A program made the position numbers and the translations under genes. The notes under the pieces are model-generated. The model had not been told where the DNA came from. It made no database searches and worked only from the letters and a program-made list of their open reading frames with translations. From assembly GCF_900142705.1 (NCBI RefSeq), contig NZ_FRBV01000004.1, positions 124,001-188,000 of the forward strand: DNA of 64,000 nt. Direction: 5' to 3'. Shown piece after piece: positions 1-8,290 of this stretch. Source of the stretch: Nitrosospira sp. Nsp11. Lineage in GTDB: Bacteria > Pseudomonadota > Gammaproteobacteria > Burkholderiales > Nitrosomonadaceae. The first letter of the stretch is position 1. Every line of letters starts with the position of its first letter.

Positions 1-1
1 T

Positions 2-931
2 GTCGGCCAATACCAGCACGATGTTGCACAAACCCAACTGGCGCGCTCCCTCGACGCGGTGGTCGAAGACTGCGTCAACGCGGTTGGCGTGGATGTCAAC
101 ACGGCCTCATCGCTTCTTCTGGAAAGGGTCTCCGGACTTAACAGCACCGTGGCGCAAAGCATTGTCGCGTATCGGGACATGCAAGGCGTGTTCACCTCGC
201 GCGGGGCTTTGCGCAAGGTGCCGCGCCTGGGTGACAAAACCTTTGAACAGGCGGCAGGTTTTCTCCGCATCATGAACGGCGATAATCCGCTCGATGCCTC
301 CGCCGTGCATCCCGAGGCATATCCGCTCGTGGAAAAGATCATCGCCGACCTCAAGCAGGATATCAAGTCGCTCATCGGTAATGGCGAACTGCTGAAGTCA
401 TTGAATCCGGCCAGGTATACGGATGAGAAATACGGCATACCCACGATCAGCGATATTCTGGGTGAGCTTGAAAAGCCGGGCCGCGACCCCCGCCCGGAGT
501 TTACTACCGCGACATTCAAGGAGGGCGTGAACGAAATGAAGGACCTGCGCCCGGACATGATCCTGGAGGGCGTGGTGACCAATGTCGCCGCGTTCGGGGC
601 GTTCGTCGACGTTGGCGTGCATCAGGACGGGTTGGTGCATATTTCCGCACTTGCCGACAAATTCGTGAAAGACCCTCATACCGTGGTCAAGGTAGGGCAG
701 GTCGTCAAGGTCAAGGTGGTGGAGATAGATGAAAAGCGCAAGCGGATTGCGCTTACCATGCGCTTGAAGGAGGTTCCGTTGCAACGCGGGCAAGGCGCTG
801 ATAAACCTGAACAGCGTGAGGGGAAGGAGTATTTATCCCGGCCTCAACAACAGAAGCAAAAACAGCTACAAAAACGGGAGCCCGTGGTTAATACCGCAAT
901 GGCTGCTGCGTTTGCGAAGCTGAAAGGCTAA
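2..931 (+). CDS. tex: Tex family transcription accessory protein, C-terminal part
   Basis: The window opens inside this gene; 309 residues to the stop remain, and the start lies outside. Tex (YhgF) is a cytoplasmic nucleic-acid-binding protein of about 770 residues with helix-hairpin-helix and S1 RNA-binding domains. The fragment begins with the typical VGQYQHDV segment before [17 protein letters not shown], which belongs to the helix-hairpin-helix region. A clear S1 domain lies at about residues 185-258 of the fragment (core [19 protein letters not shown]). The C-terminal 45 residues are a low-complexity Gln/Lys/Arg tail ending in [10 protein letters not shown], as in other Tex proteins. The reading frame is open from base 2, so nothing suggests a pseudogene. 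Confidence 0.95.
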   Translation, partial: VGQYQHDVAQTQLARSLDAVVEDCVNAVGVDVNTASSLLLERVSGLNSTVAQSIVAYRDMQGVFTSRGALRKVPRLGDKTFEQAAGFLRIMNGDNPLDASAVHPEAYPLVEKIIADLKQDIKSLIGNGELLKSLNPARYTDEKYGIPTISDILGELEKPGRDPRPEFTTATFKEGVNEMKDLRPDMILEGVVTNVAAFGAFVDVGVHQDGLVHISALADKFVKDPHTVVKVGQVVKVKVVEIDEKRKRIALTMRLKEVPLQRGQGADKPEQREGKEYLSRPQQQKQKQLQKREPVVNTAMAAAFAKLKG

Positions 932-1170
932 CTGTGCTTACGTATTAAGACTCACCACCAAGGGTCTCCTGGTTCGGAGGGAAATTTCATCCTGCCCCTT
1001 CATTAAATACGTTGCATCGACTGTGCCAAATGCTCCACCATGAAAACCTGCGTTTTTTGTGGAGCCGCATCTCATTTACATCGCCGAAGGCACAAGTACG
1101 TGTGATGTATCTAGTATGGGGAGCTATGCTTAAACCCCAACAAACTTAACTTTCCTTTTAAAACAAAGAA
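932..1170. other. Intergenic region
   Basis: This is the 239-base gap between the convergent ends of tex and the secreted-protein gene. I see no open frame, tRNA or strong T-tailed hairpin in it. Confidence 0.5.
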
Positions 1171-1635
1171 TTATTGGCTGCCTGAGGTGCGGTAAGACTC
1201 CGGGATGGAAACTGATTTGGCCCGGGCTTCAACACTGCTCGGCCTCTGCGGTTGGGAGGCATTCAAAGTTGCAAGTTGTATGGCCCTTTGCCGATGTAAT
1301 TCAGCTTGTCTTGCATGTTTTTTTGCGTCGTTATTATATTTGCGGGCCATCGCATGGGCATATCCCTGTAGATCCTGGGCTTTTCCACCGTAGAGGTAGC
1401 TTTTATCCTCATAATGTTCCAGCAGCCGTTTTTGTTCCTGAGCCTTGGCTTGCATTTCTCTGGCTGCATCTTCGTGAAACTTTGCCTTGGTTTCATAATC
1501 ATCCAGGGTAACAGCACTCTGGATTTCCGCATCAGCATCTGCCGCAGATACTGCGGATGAAAACAGTACTGCCACGAGTAGCGCTGCCGCCATGCCCGGG
1601 ACATATAAAAGGGCAATAACTTTTCCTGTTTTCAT
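1171..1635 (-). CDS. Secreted coiled-coil protein of unknown function
   Basis: This encodes 154 residues. The N-terminus is a Sec signal peptide: basic MKTGK, a hydrophobic stretch of about 20 residues and an AVSAADA cleavage region, so the mature protein should be periplasmic. Residues 45-120 are charged and rich in Lys, Glu, Gln and Ala (KFHEDAAREMQAKAQEQKRL, then repeated HARQAELHRQR-like runs), which predicts long helices or a coiled coil. The C-terminus is Ser-rich. The start at 1635 has a purine-rich GAGGAGAGG immediately upstream. I recognise no family. Its promoter region carries two tandem copies of a TCACA-N2-TGTGA inverted repeat (see 1671-1710), so it is probably transcriptionally regulated. 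Confidence 0.75.
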   Translation of the reverse strand: MKTGKVIALLYVPGMAAALLVAVLFSSAVSAADADAEIQSAVTLDDYETKAKFHEDAAREMQAKAQEQKRLLEHYEDKSYLYGGKAQDLQGYAHAMARKYNNDAKKHARQAELHRQRAIQLATLNASQPQRPSSVEARAKSVSIPESYRTSGSQ

Positions 1636-1670
1636 TCCTCTCCTCTATTTTTCCGTTCAAACCCGATATC

Positions 1671-1710
1671 GAAAGAATCACACTTGTGAAGAAAGAATCA
1701 CATCTGTGAA
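1671..1710 (-). promoter_or_regulatory. Tandem 20-bp repeat with two TCACA-N2-TGTGA operators
   Basis: Two adjacent 20-base units (1671-1690 and 1691-1710) differ at only two or three positions. Each contains the inverted repeat TCACA-NN-TGTGA (1678-1689 and 1698-1709), and a partial third half-site (CTGTGAAG) follows at 1714. The 20-base period puts the sites nearly two helical turns apart on the same DNA face. They lie 36-75 bases upstream of the start of the leftward secreted-protein gene. This looks like a cooperative repressor or activator site; the regulator is unknown. The half-sites resemble CRP half-sites, but the arms are in the opposite order and closer together. Confidence 0.55.
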
Positions 1711-2298
1711 GAAACTGTGAAGTTTTTGTGATTTTAATGTGAGGATGCCTTTTGAGCAACTGCGTTCTCAAAAATTTCTTTTAAAAAATGGCCGGCGAAG
1801 CATGAGGTTTTTGAGGGGTTGTTCCGTTGAGAGATGGCAATATGCAGCAGGCCGAGGAGGAACATACGGAACAGGAGCAGGACGGTGACCGGCGTCATCA
1901 GTCATAACCCAGACGATCATGCGGCGGGTGCAAGAGGTTAAAAGGGGAAAGAAGCGAGCAGGGCCTGAGCTAATTCCGACAAATTCAGGCACACAATAAG
2001 CTTTTGATATAAGGAGTGATTGTTGTAAGTGATTGCCAGATTTGGCTGGCAATAATCGAAAGGCCGGTTGTTGCAGAAGCAAGCGTGCCAGAAAGATCAC
2101 CGAATACCGTTCACGCTTGCTGGACGAATTCACCCGCGCCTGTTTAGGGACGGGTTGGTTTTTCCTGGCAACACCGATAGAGCAGGAAGGCGTCCCAATG
2201 CAGCAAGGCTGCCGTCTTTGCAATCCATGACAGGGCGGGTTCCGCGTTGCCCAGGCAATCAAAGGGTGGTTCTATATTTTTTATCCCGCCAACCGAGG
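1711..2298. other. Gene-poor region
   Basis: No convincing gene was found in about 590 bases. A 164-codon leftward frame at 1768-2262 exists, but it has no usable ribosome binding site and an odd composition rich in Arg, Pro and Cys, so I treat it as chance. Confidence 0.45.
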
Positions 2299-4959
2299 TC
2301 AGTTGCCTTCCTTGTGTGTTAACACGAGTTTACTCAGGGCAGGGAGGATAATAAATGTACAGACCATGATCCAGAATATGCCTATGGTAATGATCAAACC
2401 CATGCTGGAGATGCCGGCATGCGGCGAGAAAGCCAATCCGCCAAAGCTGGAGGAAGTGGTCAGGGCCCCATAAAATATGGCCCTGGCGGTGCTGGACTGA
2501 TAGATATTTTGCTCTTCGAAATCAGAAAGCGAATGGCGCAGCCTTGCGAGCATGTGGATGCCGTTATCGACCCCCAGTCCCAATAACAGCGGCAGGGCGA
2601 TGATGTTGGCAAAGTTAATGGGAGTGTGGGTGAGAACAGCGCTTGCCATGGTAAAGAGCCCGGCCAGTATGAGCGTTGCCATGATCAGGATGGTATCGAT
2701 AACACTGCGCCGGATGGCGAGCAAAACAAGCGTGATGGCGACCAGGGCAATCACGATAGCCTCTTGAAAAGCATCGACCACCACCTTCATGGATTCCCAG
2801 TATATGATCGGCAGGCCGGTTGTCTCCGGTGCGACCGATTGCACCTCGGTAATAAATTCCTTCAGATTGGTCAGATCATTCAGGTCTTTTTTAGGAAAAA
2901 TCTGGACACGGTACAGACCATCCTTGCTCAGCCATCGGTTCCGGATATCGGAAGGCAGATCGTCCAGGCTGATTTTTCTGGCTTCCAGACTGGCTGATAG
3001 CTCTTTCATGACCTGCGGTAATGTGCTGAGCAACGCGGTCTGGATTTTTTCAATGAAAATTGCCCGGCTAGGCTGTTGCCCTTCGTCAAGCTGGACCAAA
3101 ATTTCCTGCAATTCCTTTTTAAGGCGCGTTAATGACGCGCGATCCTGGACGTTGGTTTTTTGCGGTAGCAGTTTATCGATGGTTTCTACCAAGTGAGTGA
3201 GGCCGGGAGCCGGATCGACATCGGTTTTTAGTTGGGGGAAATGCTGCACTTGCGGCCCCAGCATCAGCCCGAGGTCTTCAATCAAGAACAGTTTTTCATC
3301 CTGGTCTGTGGGTTGAAGGTCAAAAAGGCTGATGGTTTTACCAACTGAAGCTAATGTCGACAGCTTTTGCTGCAGGGTTTTGGCGCTATTTCCATCCTTG
3401 GCCAGGACATCCAGCGTCAGTGGCGTGGTTTCTTCGTCTTCCATTAATTTTTTGAACGCGATAACTGATTCGGTACCGGGGTCGCGAAGGTCGATCGGAT
3501 TAAAATCGGTTTTCACATTAAGCGCCAGCACGATTGAAATCAGCGCCACAACGAGGGTGGCGACCGAGATTGGCTTGGCGTAACGGATCGGTAAAGCTGC
3601 CAGTTTCTTTGACAGATCCGAGACCAGATGCCGATTTTCCTTCGGCCTGAACTTTCCCGGTGCCGGCAGGATTTTTAACAGCGCCGGCAAGGTAACCAAA
3701 GTGATCAGCAGGCAAATAAATAGACTGGTCCCTGCCAGCAAGCCAAGCTCGGCGACGCCTTTGTAATCGGTGGGCATAAAGGCATAAAGCCCGATGGATG
3801 TCGTGCCGGCGGCCAGCAGCAGCGAAGGTCCAACGGTCATGAAGGTATCGCGTAGCGCTTGCTCTTTATCGACGTCATCGTTCAAATTATCTCGATAGCG
3901 TAAGCAAAAATGAATCGCATATTCCACGCCCAGGCCGATATTGGATACTGCAAAAGCGATTGAAATCAGGTTTAGTTCTGTAACGGCAATGGCTGCGAAT
4001 GCGCCGCAGAAAACCATGCCCAAGGTCAGGGTCAGCAAGGTGGCTACCGTAAGCAAAATGGACCGGTAGGCAACCAGTAAAATAAATAACACCAGGACAA
4101 CGGAGAAAACACTGGCGGTAAAGGTGCCGGTACTGATGCCTGCAAGCTCATCATCCTCCAGCCCGACTTCGCCCGTCACCCAGACCTTGACAACCGGCAG
4201 ACCGGGATCCTGGATATCGGCAGCGGCTTTGCGGATAGCCTCGATCGCGCTTTCGGCAGGACGGATATGCGAGTGATCGAGCTTGGGTGAGACAATAATG
4301 AACGCCTTGTTGGAATGCCTTCTCTTCTCGGCAATCAATGATTCCCAGGAGAGCAAAGCTTTTTCCCCATTGATCGTTTTATGCAAAACAGATGCTATTT
4401 TGTCGGCCAGCGAGGCTAAGTCGACAGGTACAACCTGGGCCTTGTCTGCTGCCTCCTTATCTGTAGCCTTGAGGGCATCCTCAAAAATAGAAAAAAAGCC
4501 GGCGAGATCGGGTTCCTGGGCAATTCTGCCGATAAACGGCTGGGCGATCGACAGGTTGTTGGATAGCGCCTGCAACTCGTCCGTATCCAGATAAAGCAGG
4601 CCGTTCTGGCGGAAAAATACGTTGTCATCGGGAATATAGGCGGAATGGAAGTGATCCCTGTTATTGCTGAGCAGGCCCAGCAGTCTTCTACTCGCGGACT
4701 TGGTCAGTTCAGGCGTGTCCGACTCGACCACCAGCAACAAAGTGCTCAAATCCTGGGAAAAAGCTTGCTCGGACAGGCGGCGATATTGCTGAAAAGGCGC
4801 ATCGGGCGCGATCAGCTTGCTGGTATCGGTATCGATGCGCAAATGATCGGCTGCGTAGTGTCCGGCCAAAATACCGAACATGATTATCATTGACAGTACG
4901 GTAAAAGGGTGGCGCAGTGTCCAGTTTCCCCAAAACGCGTAACTGCGGATTGTTGGCAT
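2299..4959 (-). CDS. hpnN: HpnN-like RND/MMPL-family hopanoid transporter
   Basis: This is an 886-residue inner-membrane protein with the classic duplicated RND/MMPL layout. Each half has one N-terminal helix, a large periplasmic domain and a block of five to six helices. The two matching motifs GVEYAIHFCLRYRDN (first half) and GVDNGIHMLARLRHS (second half) mark the proton-relay helices. The N-terminus (RSYAFWGNWTLRHPFTVLS, then IDTDTSKLIAPDAPFQQ) fits the hopanoid-associated HpnN group, which in Rhodopseudomonas moves hopanoids to the outer membrane. No other hopanoid gene is in this window, so the substrate is inferred from family resemblance. The length is normal for HpnN. No strong ribosome binding site precedes the start at 4959. 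Confidence 0.88.
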   Translation of the reverse strand: MPTIRSYAFWGNWTLRHPFTVLSMIIMFGILAGHYAADHLRIDTDTSKLIAPDAPFQQYRRLSEQAFSQDLSTLLLVVESDTPELTKSASRRLLGLLSNNRDHFHSAYIPDDNVFFRQNGLLYLDTDELQALSNNLSIAQPFIGRIAQEPDLAGFFSIFEDALKATDKEAADKAQVVPVDLASLADKIASVLHKTINGEKALLSWESLIAEKRRHSNKAFIIVSPKLDHSHIRPAESAIEAIRKAAADIQDPGLPVVKVWVTGEVGLEDDELAGISTGTFTASVFSVVLVLFILLVAYRSILLTVATLLTLTLGMVFCGAFAAIAVTELNLISIAFAVSNIGLGVEYAIHFCLRYRDNLNDDVDKEQALRDTFMTVGPSLLLAAGTTSIGLYAFMPTDYKGVAELGLLAGTSLFICLLITLVTLPALLKILPAPGKFRPKENRHLVSDLSKKLAALPIRYAKPISVATLVVALISIVLALNVKTDFNPIDLRDPGTESVIAFKKLMEDEETTPLTLDVLAKDGNSAKTLQQKLSTLASVGKTISLFDLQPTDQDEKLFLIEDLGLMLGPQVQHFPQLKTDVDPAPGLTHLVETIDKLLPQKTNVQDRASLTRLKKELQEILVQLDEGQQPSRAIFIEKIQTALLSTLPQVMKELSASLEARKISLDDLPSDIRNRWLSKDGLYRVQIFPKKDLNDLTNLKEFITEVQSVAPETTGLPIIYWESMKVVVDAFQEAIVIALVAITLVLLAIRRSVIDTILIMATLILAGLFTMASAVLTHTPINFANIIALPLLLGLGVDNGIHMLARLRHSLSDFEEQNIYQSSTARAIFYGALTTSSSFGGLAFSPHAGISSMGLIITIGIFWIMVCTFIILPALSKLVLTHKEGN

Positions 4960-5285
4960 AATCGGTCGGATCGGGCTCGATTAATTTGTTGGAGGATTAA
5001 TTTATTTGAGACTCGATTAATTTGAGAGCAGCTTTGCGGAAGACGCGACTACCGTATTCGATACGGTTGGGAATCTTGAATGGAGCCCAAGCGCAAACGA
5101 ATAAACAACGCTCGCTTCCATCTGTAATATATCGAAATCCTGTAAGACCGTTACGTGAACGACAGGTATCGATGCGGCGGCATGTCCGAACACCTTCAGT
5201 TTGTGGGAAATATTCCCTTGTCAGAACGACTTCTGAAAACAATTCAACCGAGGTCGTCCTATTCTTATATCGGAGGCGGATTTTC
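4960..5285. other. Intergenic region with GATTAATTT repeats
   Basis: No gene is supported here. Three near copies of GATTAATTT occur at about 4978, 4995 and 5014, just upstream of hpnN on its promoter side. They give an AT-rich stretch that may hold the hpnN promoter or a regulator site. The rest shows no clear structure. Confidence 0.4.
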
Positions 5286-6485
5286 TCAGTATAACGTGGT
5301 TTCCTGCTCGTTATGGGCGGTGTCGGCGGCGAGATCGGCAATATTGCCGCGTATGCTGCAGCTGATGACTTCGATGCAGCTTTTCCAGAAACCACCCGAA
5401 AGGAGTTGCAGGCCGCGGAAATACCGGTTCGAGACCTCCGTTGGTGCGGTATATCGACAGGTAATGCCCAGGCCCTCTTCATCGAGGTTGATTGTCTTGT
5501 GCCACATCCATGCGGGGAAAAACAAAACATCACCTGGGTGCAGGTCGAATTCATAGCGCGGCGCATATTCTGTCAGTGCATAAGCATCACGATCACTCGG
5601 TTCGCCATTCTCATCGGCGTTGAACTCTGCAAACCGCCGCATGCCGTTTCCACGCGCCGCCGGGTACAACAGCCAGGAGTATTCAGACTCGATCAGCGTC
5701 CAATGTTTGGACCCGGATACGGCCAGATACCAATTGGGACCTTCCTCGCAGTGGTAGTTCGCATTCAAACCCGCTCCCAAGCCCAGAATCAGAAAACTCA
5801 GAACGGGTTTCGACGGCCGCCCCATGACAGGAAAATATCCGTGTGACCGCGGGATGCCAAAATATTCGTAAAAAGTCGGGTTTTGGTCGAGCAGCAATTG
5901 TTGCGGGATGAAATTGCGGCGGCGATCCTCGGCGATCCGGCGCAGGGAGGTATTGACCATCTTCTTGGTACCCTTGTCCAAAGCCTGCACCACCGTGTTC
6001 GGAAATCGTTCCGCGAGCCTTGTAAGTGTCCAGTCTTCGGAGGCATTTTCCACAAATCCGCGCAGCACGCAGGGAATGGATCGTTTGACGTGCTCGCGGT
6101 AAAATCGTTGCGGATCAATCTCACCAGGCCCATACTCGGAAATTGCCAGAACTTGCTTGCGCGGTACGCCGTAGTTTTGCAATCGCCGTAGTATCCGCTG
6201 CTCCCTGCGCCGACGAACGTCTCGCAACAAGTCGGGATTATGGGATAGGTGCTGACACAACATGATGCTTTTCAGCGCCAGCACATTGCCGTATCCCAGG
6301 GGCAGTTTCGCTACCCCGCGTTTGCCTATTCGCTCAATAAGAAATGTGTGCAGGAAAAGTTGCTGCTCCACCACCAATTGCCACATAACATATAGAATCG
6401 TGGCCACTCCAGCTAGCGGTGTGGCAAGCAGATTTCTCGCATACGCCAAGGTCGTTCTTTTTTTTGTCTTGCCTGTACTCGCCAT
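5286..6485 (-). CDS. JmjC-like/cupin-8 Fe(II)-2-oxoglutarate dioxygenase family protein
   Basis: This encodes 399 residues. Residues 15-45 form a hydrophobic segment that may anchor the protein to the membrane. The second half is a cupin-8/JmjC fold: YHCEEGPNWYLAVSGSKHWT followed about 80 residues later by HPGDVLFFPAWMWHKTINL. These provide the expected HxD/E...H iron-binding triad (His-Cys-Glu and the His of WMWHK) and the Lys that usually binds 2-oxoglutarate. Such enzymes hydroxylate proteins or small molecules; the substrate is unknown. The variant HCE in place of HxD is less common but allowed in the superfamily. The gene runs in the same direction as hpnN but 326 bases upstream of it, so co-transcription is unclear. 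Confidence 0.75.
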   Translation of the reverse strand: MASTGKTKKRTTLAYARNLLATPLAGVATILYVMWQLVVEQQLFLHTFLIERIGKRGVAKLPLGYGNVLALKSIMLCQHLSHNPDLLRDVRRRREQRILRRLQNYGVPRKQVLAISEYGPGEIDPQRFYREHVKRSIPCVLRGFVENASEDWTLTRLAERFPNTVVQALDKGTKKMVNTSLRRIAEDRRRNFIPQQLLLDQNPTFYEYFGIPRSHGYFPVMGRPSKPVLSFLILGLGAGLNANYHCEEGPNWYLAVSGSKHWTLIESEYSWLLYPAARGNGMRRFAEFNADENGEPSDRDAYALTEYAPRYEFDLHPGDVLFFPAWMWHKTINLDEEGLGITCRYTAPTEVSNRYFRGLQLLSGGFWKSCIEVISCSIRGNIADLAADTAHNEQETTLY

Positions 6486-7218
6486 CGGATGCCTCCTTTG
6501 GTTCGCTTCTCTACGTTTAATTTCACCTTGAGAATTAGTTCATGCAAAACTGCGTTATTTGTTCAGCCAAGTCTGATTCCGGTTTGATATGGCGATGAAA
6601 TGATGGAAAGATACAAATTAAGATTTCCGCCGGCGAATTAATTCAGTTGTCTCGATCGAGCTAGGGGTGGCGGAAATCGATTCTAATTAATTTCAGCACT
6701 GGAGCCATGCGCCCTACGATGAAGCACGTCCATCTTATGCTGCCTGGTACGCCCTTCACATTAGACAACGCTGCGGCAATCGTCAAGCCCGCTTTTTCAT
6801 CGATGAAGATTATGTCACCTGCGTTGATCGGTTGGCGGAAAGTGCCGGCAGGGTGGGATTTGCGACTCATTCCTGTTTACTGTGAGAGTCCATGACAGCG
6901 GCTGACTTCAAAAACGGGGAAAGTAGTTCGGCCAGTTAAATTAAACCGAGCAAATTGCTGCATGCGGAGCGTCCCGTTTACCCGCCCATCTGTTTTTGCG
7001 AGCTCGATGAATTGCAGGTGTGGGTTGTCTTGGCTGGCGCGGTATCGCACCTTTCGAATATAGCTATGGAAAATATTTGCCCTCAGCAAATGACAAGGGA
7101 GGGGTTAGTCTCTCACATTGCTTATTAGCGCATCGTGATTGAGGAAATGGAGAGCAGGACCGGCAATGAGAGATCGATGAAATAGAAAACCGACGGAAGG
7201 CACTTGTCGCGTTTTGAT
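6486..7218. other. Gene-poor region with a decayed resolvase fragment
   Basis: About 730 bases with no convincing intact gene. A 69-codon leftward frame at 6661-6870 has only a marginal start. The one interpretable element is the resolvase remnant at 6908-6956. Confidence 0.45.
6908..6956 (+). pseudogene. Remnant of a serine resolvase gene
   Basis: This 49-base segment matches part of the intact resolvase gene at 30507-31073. AAAACGGGGAAAG at 6911-6923 equals 30902-30914, a 20-base run at 6928-6947 is identical to 30923-30942, and GAGCAAATT at 6948-6956 equals 30945-30953. Small deletions between these blocks break the frame. In the intact gene the segment encodes the RKRGKHLGRPVKLNQEQ linker before the DNA-binding domain. 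It marks the site of an older, mostly erased copy of the same mobile element. Confidence 0.75.
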
Positions 7219-7494
7219 TCAGGCAGTGATAACGTCCCGCCTTGGCATACAAGAACACCAACCTTCTGTTGTCGAACAGAAGCACTCGAGCCACGCGGTC
7301 TGGAAGTGAAAATCGGCAACCGAAATTTCTGGTCTACGCGCAGACATCTCCACCCGCATTGGAGCAGTCCGATTTTGCGCGGCTTCAACGATATTGAATG
7401 GCTTACTTACCCCATCAGCTCTGATCGGGTTGCGATGGCCAGAGCTGTAGACACTCGCTTCAGCGGTAAATCCCGGCATATTACAAATGCTCAT
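7219..7494 (-). CDS. Small PGFTAEASVY-motif protein
   Basis: This encodes 91 residues. The N-terminus MSICNMPGFTAEASVY matches a short motif I know from the first 20 residues of many small uncharacterised proteins of proteobacteria and cyanobacteria. The rest is unlike anything I recognise and includes a short Cys-rich patch (LECFCSTTEGWCSC). A good GGGGAGG ribosome binding site lies about six bases before the ATG, which supports translation. The tail may have drifted or been frameshifted, since family members are usually shorter after the motif. Function unknown. Confidence 0.55.
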   Translation of the reverse strand: MSICNMPGFTAEASVYSSGHRNPIRADGVSKPFNIVEAAQNRTAPMRVEMSARRPEISVADFHFQTAWLECFCSTTEGWCSCMPRRDVITA

Positions 7495-7710
7495 TACACA
7501 CCTCCCCTGATCCTTGCCTCGAAGTTAAATGCAAAGTTTGCTTCGGCTTAAAAAGTGCAGAGACTAGATAGAGACTAGATTTTAATTATCGATGTCTCTG
7601 TACGTTTTCGCACATAGCCCCTGCGGCGAACCCTGTTCACTTGTCTGTCGGCGAAGGGAATCCCGATGCTCGCTAACCTCTGCATGGCTCTTGCGGTTCG
7701 ATTCCTTCTC

Positions 7711-8157
7711 TTACGGTTCGATTCCTTTTTTGCGCAGCTCCGCTTTCGCTTCTTCGCTTTTATCCAGGTTCAGCCCCATGAACTTCAGCACCGCCGGCGT
7801 CTTCGTGAATTGCAGGTCACGGTATTCGACCACCTGGATGCGATTGCCCCACGGGTCGAGAAAGTCCAGGAAGCCGCCTTCCAGAATTTTTGCGCCTGCC
7901 GCTTTTGCCAGTTCACGCACTCGGGACCGATCATCGACCACGAGACCGAAATGCCTGTCGTCGTCCGCACCCTGGGTTCGACCTTCGGTTAATGCGATGA
8001 ATTGATCACCCATGTCGATGAAAGCTGATTTCTGGCCGCGGCCGCGCAATTCGAAAGTGAAGATGCGGCCATAGAAGGCGAGCGCTTCATCGATATTTCC
8101 GACTTCGAGCGCGATATGGTTGATGCCGACCAAGCGCGGTTTTGTATTTTCGTCCAT
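7711..8157 (-). CDS. VOC-family (glyoxalase/bleomycin-resistance fold) protein
   Basis: This encodes 148 residues with one vicinal-oxygen-chelate domain. NHIALEVGNIDEALAFYGRI supplies the first metal-ligand His and the helix that follows it. DRHFGLVVDD supplies the second His, and IQVVEYRDL supplies the Glu ligand. DPWGNRIQVVEY is the standard VOC signature, so a divalent-metal enzyme is likely; the substrate cannot be told. The start at 8157 has a GGAGGAAACAG ribosome binding site. The last codons are partly duplicated just after the stop (two copies of CGGTTCGATTCCTT at about 7693 and 7713), which suggests a recent small tandem duplication. Confidence 0.88.
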   Translation of the reverse strand: MDENTKPRLVGINHIALEVGNIDEALAFYGRIFTFELRGRGQKSAFIDMGDQFIALTEGRTQGADDDRHFGLVVDDRSRVRELAKAAGAKILEGGFLDFLDPWGNRIQVVEYRDLQFTKTPAVLKFMGLNLDKSEEAKAELRKKGIEP

Positions 8158-8290
8158 GCTGTTTCCTCCGGATGATTAACTGGTTTTATTGCCGGAATCC
8201 TTTTGGGCTGCCGTGTGGGTCGGGATGACTGGGCCATCCTTCCAACCGAGCCCAACTTTATCAAATGGTTCTTGATTTGCAACACTCTGC

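Noticed and set aside
1768-2262. 164-codon leftward frame
   Set aside because: Unnatural composition, no ribosome binding site and no recognisable domain.
4997-5566. 189-codon leftward frame
   Set aside because: It overlaps the 3' end of the cupin-like gene in another frame and has no protein-like features.
6661-6870. 69-codon leftward frame
   Set aside because: Start poorly spaced from its ribosome binding site, no family; too short to support.
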